Source of the DNA: JAJXWB01 sp046349215
GTDB lineage: Bacteria; Pseudomonadota; Alphaproteobacteria; Rhizobiales; Beijerinckiaceae
Direction: 5' to 3'
Length of the DNA: 64,000 nt
NCBI GenBank assembly: GCA_046349215.1
Contig: JAXMCV010000005.1
Location: 1 to 64,000 of the forward strand
The position numbers and the translations under genes were made by a program. This document shows, in pieces, positions 8,037 to 17,211 of this stretch. How positions within the stretch are numbered: the stretch's first letter is position 1; each line of letters starts with the position of its first letter. Below the pieces are notes generated by a model that saw only the letters and a list, made by a program, of their open reading frames with translations, did not search any database and was not told where the DNA came from.

Positions 8037-8824
8037 ACTCCTGGCGCGCTCCCCGCATCGCTGCTCTGCTGCTCGGCTTCGCGTTCCTCTACGCGCCAAT
8101 CGCATTGCTCGTGCTCTACAGCTTCAACGCCTCGCGTCTCGTCACCGTATGGGCCGGATTTTCGACGCGCTGGTATCAGTCGCTGATGTCGAACGAGCAA
8201 TTGCTAGGCTCTCTCTGGATCAGCCTGGAGGTCGCGGCGGTGTCGGCGGCGATCGCCACCATTCTCGGCACGCTCGCCGCATGGGCGCTCGAACGTCACG
8301 GCGATTTCAGGACGCGCAGCATCTTCGTCGGCGCGATCTATGCGCCGCTCGTCATGCCCGAGGTGATCCTGGGCCTGTCGCTGCTGCTGATGTTCGTCGC
8401 GCTCGGCCTGCCGCGGGGCTTCTGGACTGTCGTCGCCGCGCACGCCACGCTCACCATGTGCTTTGCCACCGTCGTCATCCGCGCGCGCTTCAGGGACATG
8501 GACCGTTCGCTGGAAGAGGCGGCCATGGATCTCGGCGCCAGCCCGCGCCGCACGTTCTTGCAGATCACGCTGCCGCTCGCCATGCCGGCCATTCTCAGCG
8601 CCTACATGCTCGCCTTCATCCTGTCGCTGGACGATCTGGTCATTGCGAGCTTCACGACCGGGCCCGGCTCGACCACGCTGCCGATGCGCATCTACAGCCA
8701 GGTGCGGCTCGGCGTCTCGCCGGAGATCAACGCCATATCGACGCTCCTGCTCGCCGCCGTCGCGGTTGCGCTGCTGATCGCGACGCTGGCGGGCAATCGC
8801 GGCGCTTCGCCGCGCCGCGCCTAG
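8033..8824 (+). CDS. ABC transporter permease, PotC-like
   Basis: A 263-residue permease with six predicted membrane helices and the EAA motif EEAAMDLGASPRRTFLQITLPLAMP. The chosen start is TTG at 8033 in a TTGA overlap with the upstream stop, preceded by GGAGG at 8021-8025; the frame is open further upstream but that part is shadow coding of the previous gene. The stop codon shares CTAG with the stop of the convergent AsmA-like gene, so there is no spacer between the two genes. Confidence 0.92.
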   Translation: MNSWRAPRIAALLLGFAFLYAPIALLVLYSFNASRLVTVWAGFSTRWYQSLMSNEQLLGSLWISLEVAAVSAAIATILGTLAAWALERHGDFRTRSIFVGAIYAPLVMPEVILGLSLLLMFVALGLPRGFWTVVAAHATLTMCFATVVIRARFRDMDRSLEEAAMDLGASPRRTFLQITLPLAMPAILSAYMLAFILSLDDLVIASFTTGPGSTTLPMRIYSQVRLGVSPEINAISTLLLAAVAVALLIATLAGNRGASPRRA

Positions 8825-10788
8825 TCGTTCTTCTCGTCGGCCGGCTTGTCGCTGCGCCTGTCTTCCGCGCGCGGCGCGAAAAGCGGCTGCGCCGCGCCCG
8901 AGCGCCGGATCAGGCCACGTGCGTCGGGAACGATGTCGGCATGATCCCATGGACCGGCGATGTCGAAGGCGAAGGCTGGGCTGCGCGGCTTGTCGGATTT
9001 CTCGTCGATGGACGAGACGGTCGCGCGGAGGTTGATCTGCCGTTCGGCGATCTGCGCGGCGCCGGCCAGCCCGATCACGAAGCCCGGCGCCTCGATCGCG
9101 CCGTCGTCCAATGTGGCGATTCCATCGGCGATGGTGACGGCGACATGCGCGCGTTCGAAATTCGTCCTGCCATTGCGGATGTCGACCGCGCTCGCCAGCG
9201 GCTTGCGCTCGATCCGCCGCAGCGCGCGCTCGACGTCGAGGCCGATGATGTCGCCCTTCGCGATGTCGAGGTCGCCGCGTCCCGACAGCGAGCGCGCGAT
9301 CTGCGCGAAGCTCGACCCGGCGCCTTCCATGGTCAGGTGTGCGCTGGCGAGGCCGCTGACGTGCGAGTCGCCGAAACGGTCCCAGCCGAAGGCCGCCCAG
9401 TCGATGCCGCGCGCCTGCAGCGTGCTCTTGAGTTCGACGCGGCCGGTCGCGTCCGGGGTGAGGACGAGCCGGGCCTTGAGGTCGCCCTTGTAGAGCGAGG
9501 CGTCCGCCAGCGAAGCCTCGAGGCGGCCGTTGCGCAGGAGGATGGCGCCTGCGACGTCGCGTGCGACAAGGCGGTCCCAACTGACGCGCGCCGCCGAAAT
9601 GCGCAGGTCGAGGTCGAAAGCGTCGCGGTCGCGCCAGGCGATGGGCTCGCCGGAGAAATGGCCGTCGTCGCCGATCGGCGAGGGCAGGTAGCGCAAGGCC
9701 TCGCGCAGATCGATCGTCCGCGTCGCGAGCGTACCGGACAGCGAAGGACGGGCGTCGTCCGTGCGCCAGGAAAGCGCGCCCTCGTAGTCTGCGCCGTCGA
9801 GGCCGAGCTTGAGCGCGCCGAGGTTGATCGCCGTCGGACTGACATCGGCGCGCGCGTCCAGCGTGGCGGCCCCGAGCGTCAGCGGCAGCGGCGTGTCCGC
9901 GCCGAGAATCCGCAAGGCGCCGCGCACGGACGGGGCCGAGGCGACGAGGCGTCCCTCGAACTGCGGGCGCGGGCTGGCCGCCGCGGATCCGTTTGCGGAA
10001 ATGCGCAGCGCCGGCGATTTGAGGTCGAAGGTCAGCGGGCTCGTCTCACCCCGCAGCATGTCCGAGGGGCGGGCGATCCAGACGGAGAGCGCGCCGCGCT
10101 GGCCGCGCCATTCGGCCTCGCCGTCGAGGGCCGCGGCGGAGGCGACTGTGCGCCAGTCCAGCGTCGCATCGATGTGGTCGAGGCGATCGACGACCGCTCC
10201 GCGCCTGCGCAGCGTCGCCTCGCCGTCGACGAAGGAGACAATGCCGAGCCGCGCAGCGTCGGCCTTGGCGGCTTCCGGCGTCGACGGCCTGGCGTCGGCG
10301 GCGCGGACCACGGCGCCTGCGGCCGTCAGGGGGCGCCCGTCGACGTCGACCACGAGGCGCGGACGATGCAACTCGGCCCGGTCGAGTTCGAGCCGACCGG
10401 CGAGCAACGGCAGCCAGCGGACGTGGCCGACCATCCTGTCGGCCTCGATCACCAGCGCGCCGCGCGGGTCGACGAAGCTGATCTTCTGCAGGTCGATGCT
10501 CGGGCGCGGCAGCAGAGAGAAGACCGAGGGGCCCTGCGTGAAGACGTAGAGGCCGGAGGAGGAGCGCAACTGTGCGGCGATTTCCTCGCGCAGCGCGCCG
10601 CGCGAGACCGTCCAGGGCGCGATGGCCGCGCCCAGGCCGATCGCAGCCAGCGCCAGCCCCGCCAGACGCAAGCCGCGGCTGCGACGGTTTTCGACCCAGA
10701 CATAGCGTGTCCACAGACCGCGCGGACCCTCCGGCGCGCGCGCCGGCGTCTCCTGCGATTTGTCGGTCCGGGAAGGGCTCGTGGGCAT
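8821..10788 (-). CDS. AsmA-family protein
   Basis: A 655-residue protein with one N-terminal membrane helix (LRLAGLALAAIGLGAAIAPW) followed by a long periplasmic region rich in short beta strands. AsmA/TamB-like features include LLPRPSIDLQKISFVDPRGALVIEADR near the N-terminus, and the C-terminal segment VSGLASAHLTMEGAGSSFAQIARSLSGRGDLDIAKGD is broken here only for length. AsmA-like proteins are linked to lipid transport to the outer membrane. ATG at 10788 is preferred; the open frame extends to a TTG at 10800 that lies inside the upstream terminator. Confidence 0.8.
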   Translation of the reverse strand: MPTSPSRTDKSQETPARAPEGPRGLWTRYVWVENRRSRGLRLAGLALAAIGLGAAIAPWTVSRGALREEIAAQLRSSSGLYVFTQGPSVFSLLPRPSIDLQKISFVDPRGALVIEADRMVGHVRWLPLLAGRLELDRAELHRPRLVVDVDGRPLTAAGAVVRAADARPSTPEAAKADAARLGIVSFVDGEATLRRRGAVVDRLDHIDATLDWRTVASAAALDGEAEWRGQRGALSVWIARPSDMLRGETSPLTFDLKSPALRISANGSAAASPRPQFEGRLVASAPSVRGALRILGADTPLPLTLGAATLDARADVSPTAINLGALKLGLDGADYEGALSWRTDDARPSLSGTLATRTIDLREALRYLPSPIGDDGHFSGEPIAWRDRDAFDLDLRISAARVSWDRLVARDVAGAILLRNGRLEASLADASLYKGDLKARLVLTPDATGRVELKSTLQARGIDWAAFGWDRFGDSHVSGLASAHLTMEGAGSSFAQIARSLSGRGDLDIAKGDIIGLDVERALRRIERKPLASAVDIRNGRTNFERAHVAVTIADGIATLDDGAIEAPGFVIGLAGAAQIAERQINLRATVSSIDEKSDKPRSPAFAFDIAGPWDHADIVPDARGLIRRSGAAQPLFAPRAEDRRSDKPADEKND

Positions 10789-10796
10789 GGAGGCTC

Positions 10797-10830
10797 GCAA
10801 AAGAGGCCGCGGGGGGACCGCGGCCTCAGA
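10797..10830 (-). terminator. Rho-independent terminator after scoAB
   Basis: Stem GAGGCCGCGG / CCGCGGCCTC (10803-10812 and 10818-10827) with a 5-nt loop, followed on the minus strand by TTTT. It lies between the end of scoB and the start of the AsmA-like gene and separates their transcripts. Confidence 0.75.
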
Positions 10831-10871
10831 AAAGCGATAAGGGCGGCGAAATCGTGGCCGCCGCTTCCGTC

Positions 10872-11540
10872 TCAGGCGGCCTTGGCCAGGGCGACCTGGA
10901 AACTGGCTTCCGTATTGGCCTTGACGTCGTCGAGCGTCACGCCCGGCGCGAGTTCGATCAGCTTCATGCCGCCCGCCCCGTGCTTGTCGATGGAGAAGAC
11001 GCCGAGGTCGGTGACGACCATGTCGACCACCCGCGCGCCGGTCAGTGGCAGGTTGCAGCGGTGGAGCAGCTTCTTCTCGATCGCGCCGTCCTTGGCCTTG
11101 GCGACGTGGTCCATCACCACCACGACCTTCTTGACGCCGGCGACGAGGTCCATCGCGCCGCCCATGCCCTTCACCATCTTGCCGGGGATCATCCAGTTGG
11201 CGAGGTCGCCGTTCTCGGCGACCTGCATGGCGCCGAGGATCGACAGGTCGATGTGCCCGCCGCGGATCATCGCGAAGCTGTCGGCGGACGAGAAATAGCT
11301 CGTCGTCGGCAGTTCGGTGATCGTCTGCTTGCCGGCGTTGATGAGGTCGGGATCCTCCTCGCCCTCGTAGGGGAAGGGGCCCATGCCGAGCATGCCGTTC
11401 TCGCTCTGCAGCGAGACCTTCATGCCCTTCGGGATGTAGTTCGATACGAGCGTCGGAATGCCGATGCCCAGATTGACGTAGAAGCCGTCGCGCAATTCGG
11501 TCGCGGCGCGGGCTGCCATTTCATCGCGGGTCCATGCCAT
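10872..11540 (-). CDS. scoB: 3-oxoacid CoA-transferase subunit B
   Basis: A 222-residue beta subunit of family I CoA-transferase. The SENGMLGMGPFPYEGEEDP segment holds the catalytic glutamate that forms the enzyme-CoA thioester, and GGHIDLSILGAMQV and MVKGMGGAMDLVAG are family motifs. With subunit A it moves CoA from succinyl-CoA to 3-ketoacids such as acetoacetate, in ketone-body or polyhydroxybutyrate turnover. It lies 13 bp downstream of scoA. Confidence 0.95.
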   Translation of the reverse strand: MAWTRDEMAARAATELRDGFYVNLGIGIPTLVSNYIPKGMKVSLQSENGMLGMGPFPYEGEEDPDLINAGKQTITELPTTSYFSSADSFAMIRGGHIDLSILGAMQVAENGDLANWMIPGKMVKGMGGAMDLVAGVKKVVVVMDHVAKAKDGAIEKKLLHRCNLPLTGARVVDMVVTDLGVFSIDKHGAGGMKLIELAPGVTLDDVKANTEASFQVALAKAA

Positions 11541-11553
11541 GGTCGTGATCTCC

Positions 11554-12261
11554 TCAGGCCGCTTCGCGCTTGCGGGTGGTGCGCTGTTCGATGTGCTTGC
11601 GGGCGTTGACGACGTGGATGATGCGCTGGACGAAGACGCCGGGCGTGACGATGGCGTCGGGATCGAGCTGGCCGGGCTCCACGAGATGCTCGACCTCGGC
11701 GATGGTGAGCTTGCCGGCGGTCGCCATCATCGGATTGAAGTTCCGCGCGGTCTTCCGGTAGATCAGATTGCCTTCGGTATCGCCCTTCCAGGCGTGGACC
11801 AGCGCGATATCGGCGACGATGCCGCGCTCCATCACGTAATCCTCGCCGTCGAAATTGCGGACTTCCTTGCCTTCGGCGATCAGCGTGCCGACGCCGGTCT
11901 TGGTGAAGAAGGCGGGGATGCCGGCGCCGCCGGCGCGGATGCGCTCGGCGAGCGTGCCCTGCGGGTTGAATTCGAGTTCGAGTTCGCCGGACAGGTATTG
12001 CTGGGCGAAGAGCTTGTTCTCGCCGACGTAGGACGAGATCATCTTGCGGATCTGCTTGGTCTCGAGCAGCAGGCCGAGCCCCTTGCCGTCGACGCCCGCG
12101 TTATTGGAAACGACGGTGAGGTTCTTCGCGCCGCTCTCCTTGAGCGCCTCGATCAGCACTTCGGGAATGCCGCAGAGGCCGAAGCCGCCGCACATGATCG
12201 TCATGCCGTCCTTGATCTGGCCGGCGAGCGCGCTTTTTGCGTCCGCATAAACCTTCTGCAT
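11554..12261 (-). CDS. scoA: 3-oxoacid CoA-transferase subunit A
   Basis: A 235-residue alpha subunit with the glycine-rich MCGGFGLCGIPEVLIEAL loop near the N-terminus and GAGIPAFFTKTGVGT in the middle, as in ScoA/AtoD proteins. ATG at 12261 is preferred since AGGGGA lies 8 bp upstream and the resulting length equals the family norm; the longer open frame to 12351 has no family match. It is the first gene of the scoAB operon. Confidence 0.95.
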   Translation of the reverse strand: MQKVYADAKSALAGQIKDGMTIMCGGFGLCGIPEVLIEALKESGAKNLTVVSNNAGVDGKGLGLLLETKQIRKMISSYVGENKLFAQQYLSGELELEFNPQGTLAERIRAGGAGIPAFFTKTGVGTLIAEGKEVRNFDGEDYVMERGIVADIALVHAWKGDTEGNLIYRKTARNFNPMMATAGKLTIAEVEHLVEPGQLDPDAIVTPGVFVQRIIHVVNARKHIEQRTTRKREAA

Positions 12262-12376
12262 TCCGCTGGTCCCCTGACTTTCCCTACGGGCTTCAGGGCT
12301 TCCTTCTACAGGAGCCGACCGCGTGTCGCCAAGCGGAATGCTGCGCCGCACCAGCCGTCGGGATGGGCGCGGCGCC

Positions 12377-15300
12377 TTATTCGGCGGCTTCGGTCGCGGG
12401 ATGGCTCGCAGGGGCGGTTTCCGGCGCTGTCTTGCGGCCGCGCGCCAGCCACTGGTCGATGAAGTCCATGTAGTAATAGACGACCGGCGTGATGTAGAGC
12501 GTCAGCACCTGCGACACCGCCAGGCCGCCGACGATGGATATGCCGAGCGGCTGGCGCAGTTCGGCGCCGGCGCCCGCGCCGAGCGCGATCGGCACCGCGC
12601 CGAGCGCCGCGGCCAGCGTCGTCATGATGATCGGACGGAAGCGGATCAGCGCCGCCTCGCGGATCGCCGTTTCCGCGTCCGCGCCCTCGCGCCGCCGGAC
12701 CAGCGCGAAGTCGATCATCATGATCGCGTTCTTCTTCACGATGCCGATCAGCAGCAGGATGCCGATGATCGCCACGACCGACAGATCCATGCCGAACAGG
12801 CGCAGGAAGATCAGCGCGCCGAGGCCGGCCGAAGGCAGGCCGGACAGGATGGTGATGGGGTGGATGAAGCTCTCGTAGAGCACGCCGAGCAGGATGTAGA
12901 TGGTCAGAACCGCAGCGAGCAGAAGCGCGCCCTGGCCCTTCAGCGACTCCTTGAACATCTGCGCCGTGCCGGAGAAACTCGTCGCCACCGACGCCGGCAT
13001 GCCGATCTCGCGTTCCAGCTTCTGGATCGCCTCGACCGCCTGACCGATCGATACGTCTGGCGCGAGGTTGAACGACAGCGTCACCGCCGGTTGCTGCGCC
13101 TGGCGGTTGATGGTCAGCGGGCCGACGCTGCGCCGGATGGTCGCGACCTGGTCCAGCGGAATCAGGGCGGGGGCGCCGGTCTGCGTGGTTCCTGTCGTGG
13201 AGGGCAATACGCCGGCCGAGGCGTTGCCCGGTCGGATGTAGAGGCGGCCGAGCTGGTTCGGGTCCCCCTGGAACTCGCGGCCGGCCTCGACGATGATCTG
13301 GTAGTCGGTGGCCTGTGTGTAGATGGTCGAGGCCTGGTAGGCGCCGAAGGCGTTGTAGAGCGCCAGCCGGATCTGGTCGGCGGAAATTCCGTAGGCGGCG
13401 GCCTTGACCCGGTCGATATCGACAAAGGATTGCGGGTTGCGGATCTGCAAGTCCGTGGTGACGTCGCGCAGTCCTGGAAGTTCGGCCATTCGCGACATGA
13501 TCCTGTCGGCGGACGAGTACAAAGATTCCAGATTGGGCGACTGCAAAGTGTATTGATAATTGGACCGCGTGATCCTGCCGGCGTTCAGGTTGAAGTTCTG
13601 AACAGGCACGAACGAGACGGTGATGCCGGGCACCGCACTAGCGGCGCGCCGCAATCGGCCGATGACCGCCATCTGGTCGCCCCGGTCCTGCTTGGGCTTC
13701 AGCGCCACGAATATGCGGCCCTGATTCAGGATCGAACCGAAACCGATCGCCGAACTCACATAGTCGACCGCCGGATCCTTGCGCACGAGATTGATCATCT
13801 TGAGCTGCAGTTCGGACATGGCGTCGATCGAAATATCGGGCGCCGCCTCCGTCGAGCCGATGATGAAGCCGGTGTCCTCGATCGGGAAGAAGCCCTTCGG
13901 GATCGTGGCGTACATCCAGGCGCTTAGGCCGAATGTTGCGAAGGTGACGACCAGCATAGGGAGCTTCGCCTTCATCACCCATCCGAGCGTGACTCGGTAG
14001 AATTCGAGGATCGAGTCCAGCACGTAATCGACGCCGCGCGAGAACGCGCCCGGCTTCTTGTGGTGGTCGATAGGCGAAAGAAGTCGCGCGCAGAGCATCG
14101 GCGTCAGGGTTAGCGACACGAAGCCAGAGACGAGAATCGCAACCGAAATGGTGACCGCGAATTCACGGAAGATGCGGCCCACGACGCCACCCATGAACAG
14201 CACGGGAATGAAGACGGCGACCAGCGAGAAGGTGATCGAGAGAATGGTGAAGCCGATCTCGCGCGCGCCCTTTAGCGCCGCCTCGAACGGCTGCATGCCT
14301 TCCTCGATGTGGCGCACGATGTTCTCGAGCATCACGATGGCGTCGTCGACGACGAAACCGACCGACAGTGTAATCGCCAGCAGCGAGATGTTGTCGACCG
14401 AATAGCCGAACATGTACATGAAAGCGAAGGTGCCGATCAGCGACACCGGAAGCGCAAGCGTCGGGATGAGCGTCGCAGACAGTGTCTTCAGGAACAGGAA
14501 GATCACCAGGACCACGAGCACGACCGCGATCAGCAGGGTCTCCTGCACGTCGTGGATCGAGTCGCGGATCGAGATCGAACGGTCGTTGATCACCGAAACC
14601 GACACGGACGCTGGCAACTGCGACTGATAACCCGGCAGGCGTGAACGCACCTGGTCGACGACGTCGACCGTGTTGGCGTCGGACTGGCGATAGACGGCGA
14701 GAATGACTGCGCGCTCGTCGCCGAACCAGGCGGCGACCTGGTCGTTGTCGACGCTGTTGCGAACCGTCGCGATCTCGTCCAGCCGGACGGGCGCGCCATT
14801 GCGCCAGGCCACGACCAGCGACTTGTAATTCTCGGCTTTTTCGATCTGGCCGGAGGCTTCGATGGTCACGTTCTGGCGACGCCCGAGTTGCACGCCGACC
14901 GGCGCGTTCGAATTGGCGGCGGCGACCTGCTTGGCGATTTCGTCCAGTGTCAGGTTTCGGGCGGCGGCCTTTTCCGGATCGACCTGGACGCGCACGGCGA
15001 ATTTCTGCTGACCGAAGATCAGCACCTGGGCGACGCCAGGAATCTGGGAAATCTGCTGCGCGAAATTCTGCTCGGCGTAGTCGTTGGTGACGTAGAGCGG
15101 CAGTTCGTTGGACTTGAGCGCGATGAACATTACCGCAATGTCGGCGGGATTGACCTTGCGGAACGTCGGCGGCGCGGGGAGATTCGGCGGCAGCTTGCGC
15201 ATCGCAGCCGATATTGCCGACTGCACGTCGAGCGCCGCACCGTCGATGTTGCGATCTAGGTCGAACTGCAGGACGATCGACGTAAAGCCGCGCCCCGATT

Positions 15301-15547
15301 GCGACGTCATGGTCGTGATGGCGGGGATGGTCGCGAACTGTCGTTCGAGCGGCGCGGCCACGGAAGCCGCCATCGTATCCGGGCTGGCGCCCGGAAACGT
15401 CACATTGACCTGGATCGTCGGGAAGTCGACGCGGGGCAGGGCGGCGACGGGAAGCTGGCGATATCCGAACAGGCCGAAGATGACGAAGGACATCATCAGC
15501 AGCGTCGTCATGACGGGACGACGGATGCAGAGTTCGGGAAGCGACAT
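12377..15547 (-). CDS. RND-family efflux pump inner-membrane transporter (MdtB/MdtC-like)
   Basis: A 1056-residue HAE1-type RND transporter. It has the expected two-fold plan of twelve membrane helices and two large periplasmic loops. Signature stretches include PEL-C-IRRPVMTTLLM at the N-terminus, VVDDAIVMLENI in the first half, and GIVKKNAIMMIDFAL in the second half. The TM4 proton-relay acidic pair sits in the VVDDAIVM segment. Its ATG overlaps the stop of the adaptor gene (TAATG), so the two are translationally coupled. No outer-membrane TolC-like gene is adjacent, so the pump probably uses one encoded elsewhere. Confidence 0.95.
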   Translation of the reverse strand: MSLPELCIRRPVMTTLLMMSFVIFGLFGYRQLPVAALPRVDFPTIQVNVTFPGASPDTMAASVAAPLERQFATIPAITTMTSQSGRGFTSIVLQFDLDRNIDGAALDVQSAISAAMRKLPPNLPAPPTFRKVNPADIAVMFIALKSNELPLYVTNDYAEQNFAQQISQIPGVAQVLIFGQQKFAVRVQVDPEKAAARNLTLDEIAKQVAAANSNAPVGVQLGRRQNVTIEASGQIEKAENYKSLVVAWRNGAPVRLDEIATVRNSVDNDQVAAWFGDERAVILAVYRQSDANTVDVVDQVRSRLPGYQSQLPASVSVSVINDRSISIRDSIHDVQETLLIAVVLVVLVIFLFLKTLSATLIPTLALPVSLIGTFAFMYMFGYSVDNISLLAITLSVGFVVDDAIVMLENIVRHIEEGMQPFEAALKGAREIGFTILSITFSLVAVFIPVLFMGGVVGRIFREFAVTISVAILVSGFVSLTLTPMLCARLLSPIDHHKKPGAFSRGVDYVLDSILEFYRVTLGWVMKAKLPMLVVTFATFGLSAWMYATIPKGFFPIEDTGFIIGSTEAAPDISIDAMSELQLKMINLVRKDPAVDYVSSAIGFGSILNQGRIFVALKPKQDRGDQMAVIGRLRRAASAVPGITVSFVPVQNFNLNAGRITRSNYQYTLQSPNLESLYSSADRIMSRMAELPGLRDVTTDLQIRNPQSFVDIDRVKAAAYGISADQIRLALYNAFGAYQASTIYTQATDYQIIVEAGREFQGDPNQLGRLYIRPGNASAGVLPSTTGTTQTGAPALIPLDQVATIRRSVGPLTINRQAQQPAVTLSFNLAPDVSIGQAVEAIQKLEREIGMPASVATSFSGTAQMFKESLKGQGALLLAAVLTIYILLGVLYESFIHPITILSGLPSAGLGALIFLRLFGMDLSVVAIIGILLLIGIVKKNAIMMIDFALVRRREGADAETAIREAALIRFRPIIMTTLAAALGAVPIALGAGAGAELRQPLGISIVGGLAVSQVLTLYITPVVYYYMDFIDQWLARGRKTAPETAPASHPATEAAE

Positions 15548-16680
15548 TACGAAGCGCTCTTGGTTTCGGGCTGGCGCACGGCGATCGTCGCGCCGTCTTT
15601 GAGCAGGTTGGCGCCTTCGACCACGACGTTCTCGCCAGGCTTCACACCGTCTTCCACGACGATCCGGCCATCCTGCTCGCGGCCGGCCTTGATGACGCGC
15701 AGCGACGCCTTGTCGCCATTCGCGACGAAGACGTAATTGCCCTTCTGTCCGACCTGCACGGATTCGCGCGGCACTGTGACGAGATCATTGTCGACGCGCA
15801 GCTTGACCTTCAGATCGCAGAGCTGGCCCGGCCATAGCGCCTCGTCCTTGTTCGGGAATTCGGCGCGCGCCACGAGCATGCCCGTCGCCGGATCGATCGT
15901 GTTGTCGAGCACCGCGATGGCGCCGGGAATCCAGTTGGTCTGGCCCTGCGCCCTGGCGCGCACGCTCGCGCCGCCGGCGTTCATCGCCGCGCGGACGTCG
16001 AGCAGATAGCGCTGCGGCACGGAGAGCGCGACGTAGATCGGCGAGATCTGGTTGATTGTGACGATGACGCCGGTCGCCGTATTGTCATTGGCGCGAACCA
16101 TGTTGCCCGGGCGGAGCGAGAAGGTGCCGACCTTGCCGGAGACGGGCGCGGTCAGCGTGAAATAGGTAAGCTGGACCTTCAGGTTGTCGATAGCCGCCTC
16201 GTCGCCGGCGATCAGCGCCTTGGTCGAGGCGGTAGCGGTCTTGGCGTTGTCGAGGTTGACCTGCGGCGTCGACTTCTTCTCGACGAGTTCGGTATAGCGC
16301 GCGACGTCGCGGAGGTTCTGCTCGAGCTGCGCCTGGTCGCGCGCGAGCTGCGCCTGCGCCTGCTTGAGCTGCGCGGCGACCTGGCGGGAGTCGAGCTTCA
16401 CAAGCACGTCGCCCTTGGCGACCGTAGCGCCGTCCGGCACGGCGATGGATTCCACCATGGCGTCGACGCGGCTGCGGATCTGGATGCTGGCGATCGCCTG
16501 GACTGACCCGATGGCGTCGATCTCCAGCGGCAGCGACGCCTTGGTGACCGGAGCGACCGTGACGCTGATCGCCGGCCGGGCGATCTGACCGGGTTGCTGG
16601 GCGCCCTGGGCGAAGACGGGAGCAGCGAAAAAGATCGCGCCCACCGCCAGCGCGCATCCGAAAGAAATCCGAAAATTCAT
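15547..16680 (-). CDS. RND efflux periplasmic adaptor (membrane fusion protein)
   Basis: A 377-residue HlyD/MdtA-like adaptor. It starts with a cleavable signal peptide (ISFGCALAVGAIFFAAPVFA), then a lipoyl-like half (VPDGATVAKGDVLVKLDSRQ), an alpha-hairpin rich in Gln/Ala (LKQAQAQLARDQAQLEQNL), and the second lipoyl and beta-barrel parts (APVSGKVGTFSLRPGNMV). ATG at 16680 places the signal peptide correctly. It is the first gene of the operon with the RND transporter. Confidence 0.94.
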   Translation of the reverse strand: MNFRISFGCALAVGAIFFAAPVFAQGAQQPGQIARPAISVTVAPVTKASLPLEIDAIGSVQAIASIQIRSRVDAMVESIAVPDGATVAKGDVLVKLDSRQVAAQLKQAQAQLARDQAQLEQNLRDVARYTELVEKKSTPQVNLDNAKTATASTKALIAGDEAAIDNLKVQLTYFTLTAPVSGKVGTFSLRPGNMVRANDNTATGVIVTINQISPIYVALSVPQRYLLDVRAAMNAGGASVRARAQGQTNWIPGAIAVLDNTIDPATGMLVARAEFPNKDEALWPGQLCDLKVKLRVDNDLVTVPRESVQVGQKGNYVFVANGDKASLRVIKAGREQDGRIVVEDGVKPGENVVVEGANLLKDGATIAVRQPETKSAS

Positions 16681-16791
16681 GTGTCCACCCAGCCGCACGC
16701 AACGCGGCGAATTTGCTTACAATGCGACTGACATGCTTGCTACAGAATAATGTTGCTGCACTGCGGCAAGCCGCGCTTACGATTAAGAACG

Positions 16792-17151
16792 CTAGCGCCT
16801 GATTATGGCAAAGATTGCGAGGGCGGCGGCGAGCAGCCAGGAGAGGATTGTCAGGCCGCCGCCGAGTGGCGCCGCCATTGGGAAAAGCCGGTCGCCGAGC
16901 CAGTGCCGGGCGGCGAGATCGCCCGCGAAAAGACAGGCGCCGAGCGCCATGGCGAGGGCCGCCCAGACAAATCCTGCCGTCGGCAGGGTCCGCCCCAGCG
17001 CGACGAGCGCCAGGACCGCCACGCCATGGACCATCAGCATCTGGGCCAGAACGGCGAGCCGCGGATCGGCGGAGGCGTGAGAGGCGGCCGCCGCCGAGGC
17101 GACGCCGGCTGCGCCCATCAGGGCGGCGAGGGCGGCGAGAACGAGATCCAT
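16792..17151 (-). CDS. DUF423 (YgdD-like) small inner-membrane protein
   Basis: A 119-residue, four-helix membrane protein. The family pattern is clear: GAAGVASAAAASHA early, LAQMLMVHGVAVLAL in the second helix, and GACLFAGDLAARHWLGDRLF followed by APLGGGLTILSWLLAA. The role of the family is not established. It is transcribed in the same direction as the acyltransferase gene upstream but separated by 60 bp. Confidence 0.88.
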   Translation of the reverse strand: MDLVLAALAALMGAAGVASAAAASHASADPRLAVLAQMLMVHGVAVLALVALGRTLPTAGFVWAALAMALGACLFAGDLAARHWLGDRLFPMAAPLGGGLTILSWLLAAALAIFAIIRR

Positions 17152-17211
17152 GGAGGCTCCGGATGTTTGCGTCCGGAACGTGTCACGGGCCGCTGGCCGG
17201 CGCCAGCCCGG

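Noticed and set aside
7972..11298. 1108-residue plus-strand open frame
   Set aside because: It runs antisense to the AsmA-like gene and through permease sequence. Its composition is Arg/Ala-rich, and it has no start signal. It is a shadow caused by high GC.
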